Of a DNA stretch of 64,000 bases, positions 21,521 to 31,892 are shown piece by piece. A program made the translations under genes and the position numbers. Origin of the DNA: Lyophyllum atratum (taxonomy: Eukaryota; Basidiomycota; Agaricomycetes; Agaricales; Lyophyllaceae); the NCBI GenBank assembly GCA_014905825.1, contig JACGCN010000011.1, forward strand, positions 372,001-436,000, in the 5' to 3' direction. Numbering within the stretch: the stretch's first letter is position 1; each line of letters starts with the position of its first letter. The notes beneath the pieces were generated by a model. That model was not told where the DNA came from. It worked only from the letters and a program-made list of their open reading frames with translations, and did not search any database.

Positions 21521-24109
21521 AGGATGGTCTTGACATCTCTCGCCCAGTCACCTCCCTGGCCTTCGCTTCCAGTGTGCCCAACACGCCACGTCTATCAATA
21601 GCACAAGAAGGTTTGCATGATGATAGCCGCGGCTGCGGATCGAAGCGACCTCGCGAGGCATCCGACAACACCCCGCCTTCGAATCCCTTTGGAGATCCTC
21701 TGCCACGAACACGACCCAGTGATTATCTGCGGTCACGCTGCCCACTGTGCTTTGGGGGAACATTTTCTCCTATCTGTGACGCATCCCAGTAAGTTTCCAT
21801 GACCATTATATACCGCTGTTGTTAATTGATCCTTTTCAGGCCTCACGCAATTGTATGCGAAGACGCATGCTTTACCCAGAAGCGAAATCACCAAGCACGC
21901 GACCCGCCGCATACGCATCCACGGACTGTCTTTGTAAACGAACACAACACTGCTCAGATGGAGGATTATGTTGAGAGCATCCGCCCATCTAAGGCGAGAA
22001 AGACCAAGCGAGGTCGGAATGAAGCCCAGGAGGAGGAAGACGGCTACGAAGGCTCTCTTCGTGTTCCCACATCCGTGCTGGATGGTTGTGAATCAAGCTT
22101 TACGGCGGCGGATGGACGGCGCGAGAAGGCCAGCACGCAGTTCTTCGACGACACGGCGCTGATGGCATTGGTGTGTCGCCATGATATTGTCTTGTTCCTC
22201 GCCAACATGCGTTCTGCTGGGGAGAAGCAGCACTACGCAATTGCCTTGGTTGAGACCCTGTTCCAGCACCTTCCTATCTGGTTCACTATTGGCCTTCTGT
22301 ACGACATCGGCTGCCAACTGGAGAGGAGCTGTGTTAATTGGGGCTTCCTGGACCGCTATATTGACCGCATCATCTTCGGGATTTCTGTCTTTCACGCGTT
22401 CGGGCACCAATGGCCATGTCAGATTATCTACCACCCGCGCAAACGCAAAGGCTTTGGATTGACGGACGGCGAGGGCTGTGAGCGCGTATGGCACTCAATC
22501 AGCAAACTTATAGCGTACTTGCGCGTGTGCGGAGTGAGTTCTAATTTTTGTATCTTATTCAACTGTGACTCATCGTAATATTTTGCGGATAGTATCATCA
22601 GCGATTATATACTCTCGATCGACAGGTGAACCATGCGCAAACCGAGATCATCGAGAGGTTCGGCATGTGGTTATTGCGGCGCAGTCGTCATGTAGCGCGG
22701 AAGCGGGAGGCGGCGGAACAAATTCTACTTGAATGCGGCCAATCGGAGGGCTTTCTCAGGGCTCAATGGGTAGCACAAGTCCGTGCTCAGACTAAACCTA
22801 TGCCTCGTGAGTATTACCTACTTGCATGTTGAAAACTCTAATCTCCGTGCTGCAGGTCAATCAAAAGCAAAAGGGCAGGAAGCAGTGGAACAAGTAATTC
22901 GACTACGAAAGGCACGAGGCATTCTCCAGGACCGCATACAAGAGTTCTAACAGATTATCCTGGACACTGACTCGGCAGCCGATATGTTCGCCCATGCAGA
23001 GATAGGCTTGCGCCAAGCTCGCGAGGAACTCACCCATACAAATACCAAAATCCGCACGAAGGAGGCCGCCCTTGGTGTTCAAGCCCGTCAGCGACTACAG
23101 ACGCTGGTAGACAGTCCCTTTATTGCGGCGCGGATGAATGCGCGCGCCTTGAAGGTTCGACTTCGAGATAGGCTCCGTTTTCGAAAGTTCGAATTGGATC
23201 GCTTGGAGAGATCTTTTCGGAAGCAAGTAAATGGTATGTGGTTCTTTTTAAATATGTACACATTGCCGATGAATCATGATACACAGATCAAAAAATCAAT
23301 GCACATACCGCCTCCTCCGTTAATCGACGCCAGCCAACTATTCAGCGCCTAGCGCAGGACTACAACCGGCTGTGCGATACGATGGCCAAAATGATCAAGG
23401 AAAAGAAAGCCCCACGCGGTGCCCGCTGCCCAGCCAAGATTGACACGAAAGGTTTGTTCGCACTTGATGTCGACGACGGCATCTGGCAAGATGTTGGTCT
23501 TGACGATGACGACAACCCTGAAGTGGAGCCTCCTCCATGGCTATCTAACGAAGATGTGCGTAATGGGATCAAGGCTATGTTGGAACGTGATCGTTGTGTG
23601 GAGGAAGAGACTCGCCTCCGTCATGAGTGTCGGAGCATGTGCGAATGGTTTGCAGAGGAATGGAGAATTGTCTGTGTCCCTTGTAATTCAACAGGTGAGT
23701 GCTATAACCATTTTAGTCTGAATATCGATAATAATGAAATGCCTACTCAGATGGTGAGGCTCTCAATTATGAACTACAGCTGCGATGTGCGGTATTATGC
23801 CGCCTTTGTGCAGTCTGGCAGAAGCACACTCAGTCTCTTGACTTCGGGGACGTTTCCACATTGCCAGAATGGGGCCCATCACCAGAGGAAATCATGGCTG
23901 CTCGCGTAGCGCAGCGCACAGCATCAGTAAACGAGGCGGAGGAATGGGACATTGATGCGCAAGACGGTATTGACAGTGAGGATGGTCTGGATATTATAGA
24001 GGCGGATGAGACGGACCTTTTACTCTTAGATACCTTGGATGCGGTGGATCTAGCAGATGCCTTTCGATACATATCTACTGATGAGCCGGATGTTTACTTT
24101 GGTACTTGA
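21500..24109 (+). pseudogene. KDZ transposase, 5'-truncated second copy
   Basis: Duplicate of 16381-18990 starting inside exon 3. It lacks the N-terminal Cys cluster and start codon, keeps the core, introns and C-terminus, and carries the same TAA (22948-22950). Confidence 0.92.
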
Positions 24110-24149
24110 CTTATATAGTATAATATTTTGTTATCTACTTCGAGAGCAT

Positions 24150-24580
24150 CCACGGGCATGCATGGGGGCTCCCATATGTATGAGGAGGAGCTCCCACCTG
24201 CGTCGAGGGGGCTCCCATATGTATGGGCGGGAGCTCCCATCTATGTCGGGGGGCTCCCATATGTATGAGGAGGAGCTCCCACTTACGTGTGGGGGGCTCC
24301 CATATGTATGAGGAGGAGCTCCCACCTGCGTCGAGGGGGCTCCCATATGTATGGACGGGAGCTCCCATCTATGTCCTGGGGGCTCCCATATGTATGAGGA
24401 GGAGCTCCCACCTATGTGTGGGGGCTCCCATATGTAAGGACGGGACCTCCCATCTATGTCCAGGGGGCTCCCACATGTATGAGGAGGAGCTCCCACTGTC
24501 ATTGAGGGGGCCCCCACTGCTATGATGGGGCTCCCACTGCTATGATGGAGGGGCTCGCCATGCCATATGGGGGAGGTCTC
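24150..24580 (+). repeat. Right subterminal minisatellite of KDZ, second copy
   Basis: Duplicate of 19031-19460 at offset 5,119. 24580-25064 has no gene. Confidence 0.9.
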
Positions 24581-25064
24581 CTTGCTTTCAAGGTGGGCTA
24601 CCACCTCAACAGGGTGTCTAATAGGTGTGTGATGATTTTTATCCAGCACTTAGTATGTAAAATCCAAAACTGAATACAACTCCAGTGCCGGTTAATACAC
24701 TGTCATCACACAGTACACTGAGGAGGCCCACTCTTCATGCAGGAAAAGTACACCAAGATAGGTGACACAGCAGTTGGGCAAAGACCACATGAAATGATGC
24801 TATCACTACAACAGAGAAATGTCAGTATTATGCACAGTGTACTATTGAAGTAGAAATGTATAAGAGCATGACAATTTTAGGATGGGTGGTCCCCCACACA
24901 TGGGGCAGCCCCCACAGGATGTGACGCAAAGGGTGTGACATGGTGGTGGGGCCCACATGAATGGTTGGATCAAACAGCTAAGGGGGGGGCCCACATGGTA
25001 AAAATGTGGTAGCACCCACTGCGTTTGGGAGCACCCAAGCAGTATGGTGGGAGGGCCCGCATGA

Positions 25065-25160
25065 GGGTGGGTGGTACCAGTAATTCTGCCCTGGTTAGGG
25101 TCAATTATCTGGTGGGACAATTGTCCCTAATGAGGTATAGGTAGGGGGCTGCCTGAAGTG
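25065..25160 (-). repeat. Right terminal inverted repeat of KDZ (unit 2)
   Basis: Duplicate of 19946-20041, followed by CATCTGC (25161-25167). Confidence 0.9.
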
Positions 25161-27942
25161 CATCTGCCAGAATTTCGCCCAAATCAACAAAGTAACCCAG
25201 GTCGCACCGATGCCACAAGGCGATATAAGGGCCAAACAGCAGAGGCTCAGCAACCATCGGTGGGTATCAATGTTTGACTTCGCGGCAGGCTTCTACGCGT
25301 GTTCCATGGCACCTGAATCCCGACCATATACGGCTTTCTATGTCGAAGGACGCGGATACTTCTGGTACAAACGCATGCCTTTCGGCCTTACCGGCGCACC
25401 ATCCACGTTCGTGCACATGACGGCCCAACACCTGCACGACCTCCTAGCCAACGAGGTAATAGAACTGTTTGTGGACGACGGAGGAGTAGCCACCGACACC
25501 TTCGGGGAGATGATGGTGAAGCTCAGGCGCATCTTCAAGCGAGTCAGAGAACGGGGCCTGTCCCTCTCGGCGAGCAAGACACTACTGTTCATGACCCAGG
25601 CCGTGTTCGCAGGCGCCACCGTAGGACCTAAGGGAGTTCAACCAGACCTCACCAAGCTCACAGCAATCGTCAACTGGAAGACACCCGAAAACGCGCTCGG
25701 CTTGTCGGCATTCCTGGGATTGACGGGCTGGTTCCGGGACCTCATCAAGGACTACGCCAAGATTGAGCAGCCACTGCGAGACCTCATCAGGGAGGTCGAT
25801 CTACCGGACAAGTACACAAAGACGGTCTACAGGCGCGCCATGGCGAACCACAAACTCCCAGGTCGATGGCGACAGGTGCACACGGAAGCCTTCCTCAAGC
25901 TAAAAACCGTCATGACGTCCGAACCGGTTCTGCGAGGCCCGAAGTGGGACGGCACCCCATTCATCATCACCACAGACGGGTCGAAGGACGCCTTCGGGGC
26001 AGTCCTCGCTCAGCGCTTTACGACGGTACTCCCGAGCGGCCGTAGTGTCAACAGGTTGCACTCCATAGCCTTCGGTTCGAAGCGGACCTCACGGACCGAG
26101 GAGAAGTACAAGCCATTCCTGTTGGAATTTGCAGCGCTGAAGTTCGGGCTGGACAAGTTCTCTGATACGATCTGGGGATTCCCTGTGGAGGTCGAAACTG
26201 ATTGCCAGGCGCTGCGGGACCACCTCCTCAACGATAAGCTCAGCGCAACTCACGCGAGATGGCGCGATGGAATACTGAGCCACCAGATGGTCGACGTCAG
26301 GCACGTCCCGGGCAGGATCAACATCGTGGCTGACGGGCTCAGCAGAGCAGCAGAGGGCACCCCTAGAGTAGATGGGGACGGCAGCGAGTGGACAGTGTCC
26401 GAGGACTGGGAGGCAAACACGGGGCTAACCCACGACATATTCCAGGTCACGGATGCCCCTGTGCAAACCACGGAAACTGTCAAGCTGCGGGAGCGGTTTA
26501 GCAAAGTTCCGGTCCTTTTGCAGGTTATCGACTCACTCCTGGAACTGGACCAAGGCTCCACGCTCCAGCAGCGGAGTCGCACGAAACATCGCGCCTCCGA
26601 GTACATGATCGAGGATGGGCGGTTGTGGAGGGTGGCGGCGGGGCACCAGCTACGGGCAAGGGCACGGGTGGAATGCGTCTCCAAGGAGGAAGCGGTGGAG
26701 CTGGCACAGGAGGAGCACATGAAGAACGGGCATTGGCAGCGGGACGCGGTGAAGAAGGCGCTCATGGATCGCATATGGACACCGGGGCTCGATAGCGCCA
26801 TTATCGAAGGGATCAAGGTCTGTGGACACTGCAAGAACTTCGGAGGAACACACATGCATGCACTGCTCGACCCCATCACGCGCCGACACCCGTTCGAACT
26901 CTTGGTGGGTGACTACCTGTCTTTGCCCAAAGGAAAAGGGGGATTCCACACAGTCGGATTATACCTGGATACATACTCACAACACGTTTGGGGCTTCAAG
27001 TACAAAACAGCCGGGACTGCGAAGACCACGGAAGACAGCGTCTCCAGGATATTCCAGGATTTCGCACCCTCGGAGGTGTTCATGCCGGACGGGGGGTCGC
27101 ACTTCAACAACAACACGGTACGCGCCCTCTGCAAGAAATGGGGCACCAAGACCCACGTCGTCTCTGCCTACTCGCCATGGGTCAATGGCCTCGTCGAAGG
27201 TGCCAACAAAATCCTCCTGCACGTCCTGAAACGACTGTGTTCACCGAACCTGGGAGAAGACGAGTACGAGGCGATGGATTGGGACAACATACCCACGTCG
27301 TGGCCGACACACTTCGAGGAGGCGATACGGATCATCAACTGGCGCATCCTACCGGCACTGAAGTTCTCACCGAAGGAACTACTACTAGGGCTCGTAGTCA
27401 ACACCAAACCGTCCAACATCGACCAGAGCACACTACCTCTCACCAGCGAAGACGCCAACATTCAGATGGCCTACGTTGTGCAGCAACGACTCGATGGATA
27501 TGCGGAAGCAGTAGCACACGCAGCACAACGGAAGTCCATATTCGACAAGAAAGTGCTCGAACGCAAACCAGGCGAGGTTATATTCCACAAAGGCGATCTT
27601 GTACAGGTCTACAGGAGCGATCTAGACTACACTTTCAAGACCGAACGGAAACTCATCCCCAAATGGTCCCAGCCCCACAGAGTCGTCGCAAGACGACTGA
27701 ACTCCTACACACTGGAAACCCGAGCCGGCATCGCCATACCAGGCGAGTTCAGCGCACGACGCCTACGGCAGTTCACACCCCGGGAAGGTACAAAGCTGGC
27801 GGAAGAACAGAAGGTCGTGGAGGAGAAGTGCCGAGAGGAAGAGAAGGCGAGAGAGCAAGCCGAGTTGCGGCAGATCGAGGAGCAACGGCAGCGAGGCGAG
27901 AAGGACGTAGAGGGCGCCGAGGAGAGTCCAGGAGTGGGATAG
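25161..27942 (+). CDS. Gypsy B pol 3' part: RT, RNase H and integrase
   Basis: The open frame runs from the KDZ target duplication to TAG at 27940. The first in-frame ATG is 25210 (910 residues), but it really continues the pol begun at 2942, so that ATG is unlikely to be a native start. RT and RNase H are as in unit 1. They are followed by the integrase: His-Cys zinc finger (HMKNGHW...CGHCKNF), DDE residues D in VGDYLSLP, D in FMPDGGSHF and E in NGLVEGANK. A C-terminal segment with YRSDLDYTFKTERKLIPKWS and SARRLRQF ends in an acidic/basic coiled tail. The frame is intact, but without its gag-linked N-terminus the protein would lack protease and part of the RT fingers. Confidence 0.9.
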
Positions 27943-27968
27943 GCTAGAGGCAACGAGGACGTTGCCAC

Positions 27969-27984
27969 GCGGGGGGGGGGCACA
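27969..27984 (+). other. Polypurine tract of Gypsy B
   Basis: GCGGGGGGGGGGGCACA immediately before the 3' LTR; the plus-strand primer site for reverse transcription. Confidence 0.65.
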
Positions 27985-28166
27985 TGGAGTATCGTCGGGC
28001 GAGACTCCAAACCGGGAAACAGGCAGAACCCGACGGTTGTTTGCGCATGTTTGGCAACAGCTTCGGACTAGATAGACAGACTTGTACGCAGTAGACAGAC
28101 ATCTCATCATCGCACTTCATTGCTGCTGCCGCACCGAGCTCGTCGGATTCAGATCGGGCCACTCCA
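27985..28166 (+). repeat. 3' LTR of Gypsy B
   Basis: Direct repeat of 1025-1206, followed by the TCGT target duplication at 28167-28170. Confidence 0.92.
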
Positions 28167-28170
28167 TCGT

Positions 28171-31100
28171 TCTTTTTCCAAATGAGCTTGCCCTTCACAG
28201 CGAATGCTCGGTATTGCTCAGGATTCTCTAAGATCAATGAGAATATCTTCTCATCGGCGTACCCTGATACCACTTCATGGCGGATGTAAGCATCCGTCTT
28301 ATCCGGGGGAGGAGCGACATTAGTCCTCCCCAATAACATATCACCAACAGTAATGTCTTGTCCACTATTGCTGATAGCATCTTGAGTGTGATGCGATGCA
28401 GCACTTGGTGCCGCCTCATCCATTATGTCGGCCTCGATCTCGCGATCTTCTTTACGATCTTGTAATCGCTTGCTGCGACGTAATTCTACGTCGTTCATCG
28501 CCCGAATTTCGACAACCTTTTCCACGATCTCTTGGTAACGTGGGGCTGGTAGGTCTTCACCCGTAGGGTCAATCCGAGTGTCGGCATTGACAAAGTCATG
28601 GACGTCGTAGGTATCCTTGTGCGTATCGCTTTCAAAATATCGCGATAGGCAATCGGCTACTTTGTTAAGTTCGCCTTTCACATACGTGATGTCGAAGTTG
28701 AACTTCGACATGTATTCCATCCAACGTCGCTGCCGAGGTGATAAGTTCACCTGGGTCTTAAAGAACTCGAGCGCCTTATGGTCGGTAATGATATGGATTT
28801 GGTATCCCACCAGTTTATCCTCCCATTTAAGTAGCGCCTCGAGAATCGCGAGGGTTTCGAGTTCATGTACAGCATAATTTTGCTGTGCATTCGTAAATTT
28901 CTTGGACATGAATCCAGCTGGCTGCGCTTGGATCCACGTAGGTCCTTGCCCATACATAGCGCCGACGCCTGACTTAGAGGCGTCGCATATAAGGCATATG
29001 GGTTCGCCTGTTTCCGGTTTGATAGGCCGAATGATAGGCGTAGTACAACAAATATGCTTGATCATTTCAAAGCATCACTGGTGTAAGGGTCTCCAATAAA
29101 AGGGCGACCCATTCTCGGTCATCGCCATTAGCGGTCCAGTATACGCCGCGATATCTGGGAGAAAGTGTCCCAGATAATTGACTAGTCCAACGAATCGTTG
29201 AATATCGTTGTAGTTGCGTGGTGTTCTCCATTCCCGGATGCGTGCTAATTTATCCGCATCTGGGTGGATTCCTTGGTCGTCGATTATATGACCAAGGCAG
29301 TCGATTCGGTCCGAGTACAGTTCGCACTTTTTCCACTTCAGATACAGGGACTGTTCGCGTAACCGTTCGAATATAACACGAAGGTGTGCTTCGTGCTCTT
29401 CAATAGAGTTCGAGAATATAAAAATGTTGTCCAGGTAGACGTGCATAAACTTCCCGATGACGTCTCGAAATATAGATGTCATTAACCGTTGAAAGGTAGC
29501 GGGGGCATTGCAGTCCCCGATTTGCATAATGTTGCTGGTGTATGTACCAGCGATCGTCGCAAACGCAGTTTTATGGACGTCCTTCTCGAGGATGCGTACT
29601 TGTTCATACGCATCCGTAAGATCAATCTTCGACCGTATTTTGCCACGGGCGACGTCTTCTCGTATGATTTCCTGGTCCGGTAACGGGGTTACGTCTTTGA
29701 CTGTATTGTCATTTCGTTGCCGCGCATCCAATGGTGTTCTGAGGGAGCCGTCCTTTTTCGGTATACATAACAGCGGTGCTGCCTGTTTCACCGAACACGG
29801 CTCCCACCACTTGGTGTCCGTATATTTATTAACCTTCGCGTAGAATTCCTCGCGAAGGGACATAGGACATCGTGGTGTGTGGTAATTGTACTGCTTGTCT
29901 TCATCGATGAGGTTTATTTCATGGTTAACCTCTCGCCAGGGTGGTAATTCCGGTTTAGTACCACCCACTATGTCTTCAAACTCATCATGCCATTGCTGGC
30001 GGAGTCGCGGGTAGTCTTCTCGGGTAAGGCCTATATTCGCGGCCTTGCCCTTTCCGTTATCAGTCCTTGCAGCGCGTATGGACGCTGCATCTTGCTTGCT
30101 AGGTTTATGATCGAACCTAGCGCGCATCTTCACCAGCGAAAACTCGCTCTCGTCTCTGACTGGTCACTGGAAGCCTATATAGTGGCCTCTTCGATCGTCG
30201 ACGATTCATTATGAAGTTCACCTCCGATGGTTCCGAGACTTTGTGTGGATGTGCATTTCGATACACGTCTCCTTGCATAGTTCGGGTTCTGCCCTCGGTA
30301 GCTCTTATAGAAGCTATCACGGCGTACCATTCCTGAGGCATTCTAGGGTCGATCATCCACTCATAGTCTGGATGTGGTGTCGGTTGGTCCCAGAACAACT
30401 GATGGCTTGACTTCGAGTACGGTTCTGACCCCGTATCTCGATCCGCTTCGCTCGTTTTCGGCACTTGAGGTGCATGTTGTTGCTCATCGCTCGGCGTACG
30501 GTCTGTAGGAGGCTCTTTCCGAGCCTTCTGATATTTTTTACTTGGTTTTTTCTTTGGTAGAGGTGGTATATCCCCCCCTTCCAGAGTTTCTTGAAACTCT
30601 TCCTCGGACAGTAATAATGCTGGATGATCCTTAGGTAGGCTGTTTACCGGCCTACCCTCATCACTGAGTTCGTCATCATCTTCCATGGTCGCCTTCTTCT
30701 CGCCAGTAGATAGAAGGGCCGATGGACCCTTCGAGGAACCTGGTGTAGTCTCAGATTCCTCCACCACTGCTTTGAGTCATTCCTTCCGTTTTTCCAAGGA
30801 TCGATGGCGTCTAATGCGGCCATCGGTATCCTCCAGGCTGATCCGGATCACCGGAGTCGCCTTCCCATTAACGATCACTTCGTTACGGTGAAAGTCCAAT
30901 ACGACTTTATTGGCCCGCATGAAAGGCGTGCCAACCACTACGTCATATCGGTCAAAGTTAGCCAGGTCCATATAAACCTGGCCTTCAAACCCTGGCACGA
31001 TCATGTCGACCATTGTGCCAAAGTTTACAGTGGCTCGACTCCCTTTAGTGCCGAGCTGTAGGATCAATGGATCCTCCAGTGGTGATACTCGAATATTCGC

Positions 31101-31250
31101 GACCTGCGCGAACGATGGTGTCAACCCAGTAGTAGTACTACCAGAGTCCCATAGTGTCCAGGCTTCATGCCCGCCCACCGTTGTATAGGTGACGAGGCAT
31201 TCCTTGTCATCGATAGGGAGTACTGGGCGGGCGATCTTGTCCTTCCCAGT
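28171..31250 (-). pseudogene. Gypsy A protease, RT and RNase H
   Basis: Minus strand. The protease has the active-site LWDSGSTTTGL (about 31160-31130) and VVVGTPFM. A TGA at 30777 interrupts where the frame continues LKAVVEESE (likely CGA to TGA). A one-base frameshift near 30130 precedes the RT: CIPKKDGSLRTPLDAR, KIDLTDAYEQVRI, QIGDCNAPATFQRLM and the catalytic motif VYLDNIFIF, in which the second Asp of YxDD is Asn. A second TGA at 29075-29077 splits RT from RNase H (CDASKSGVGAM, HELETLAILEAL, TDHKALEFF, KVADCLSRY). It ends at KGKLIWKKN, joined before element B inserted to ENRDDVLCVPRKP at 1024. Confidence 0.9.
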
Positions 31251-31892
31251 TAAGGCTGAGCACGACTCTGGGTAACTCGTGGGTCGAGACGGGTTTACTC
31301 GTGGGAAAACTCATGGGTATGTCACCCATGGATCCGGATCACCCATTAGGCACGGATCCCTACGGATCTGGGTACAGGATATTGCACTGTGGGTACTCAT
31401 CCTGGGTACCTGTTACCTTAGTTTTATTTAGAGTCTTTATTTTACTGTGAATGACAGGTCAACATTAAATGCTCCTACCTGTCTTGGTTGGTACCTTTCT
31501 GTAAGTCAGGTGGATGTCTGAAATACATCATTCCATGAGACTATGCTGAAGTGATTTGAGTTTCTGGACTCCGTCAATTGGGTCGGTGACTGTGCCAAAC
31601 AATGACAGTAGAATAGTAAAATGCCCCTACATGCCTTGGGACCTTTCTGTAAGTGAGATGAATGTCTGTAGTATAATTTTTGTAGCTTGAAATAGACATT
31701 ACTTGTGGGTACCTCTGGGTACTCTTGGGTGTGTTACTACTCATGAGTACTTGTCAATGACGAGTACTCGACCCACGGGTTTCAAATACCCGTTGACCCA
31801 TACTTGTATGGATCTGGGTACTAGTTTTGGATGGTAAAATACCCATGAGTACGGATCTGGGTAACTCACGAGTGCACTCGTGCTCAGCCTTA
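31251..31892. mobile_element. hAT-like MITE in Gypsy A
   Basis: 642 bases with terminal inverted repeats TAAGGCTGAGCACGA and an 8-base target duplication TTCCCAGT (31243-31250 and 31893-31900). The 8-base duplication and the TIR sequence fit hAT elements. The subterminal parts are rich in GGATCTGGGTA / ACTCGTGGG repeats. The centre has a diverged direct repeat around 31455-31525 and 31608-31680. It has no transposase ORF. Removing it restores the gag-protease frame (KVRTGKDKIARP). Confidence 0.92.

Larger units (their letters stand above)
16381..26618 (+). repeat. 5,119-base tandem duplication spanning KDZ 3' half and Gypsy B RT/RNase H
   Basis: 16381-21499 and 21500-26618 are direct copies at an offset of exactly 5,119. 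Every ORF in unit 1 recurs unchanged in unit 2; the only difference I found is G at 21462 versus A at 26581 (Arg-Ala versus Arg-Thr). The junction sits in a GG/GGG microhomology. The unit starts in transposase exon 3 and ends inside RNase H, so it matches no transposon boundary and arose after the KDZ insertion, or is an assembly duplication. Confidence 0.95.
1025..28166 (+). mobile_element. Ty3/Gypsy LTR retrotransposon B, nested in A
   Basis: A complete LTR element bounded by 182-base direct repeats that begin TGGAGT and end ACTCCA, flanked by a 4-base target duplication TCGT (1021-1024 and 28167-28170). A primer-binding-like TGG follows the left LTR and a G-rich tract precedes the right one. 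Internal order is gag, protease, RT, RNase H, integrase. The KDZ transposon and a later tandem duplication expand it from about 6.6 kb to 27 kb. The two LTRs show two differences that I could see. Coding damage: a one-base frameshift in gag (~2325), a TAG in RT (4301) and the KDZ insertion. Confidence 0.92.

Noticed and set aside
1025..28166. The 182-base repeat at both ends first looked like a giant target-site duplication
   Set aside because: A TCGT duplication lies outside it, it has TG..CA inverted ends, and a PBS and polypurine tract lie just inside, so it is an LTR pair.
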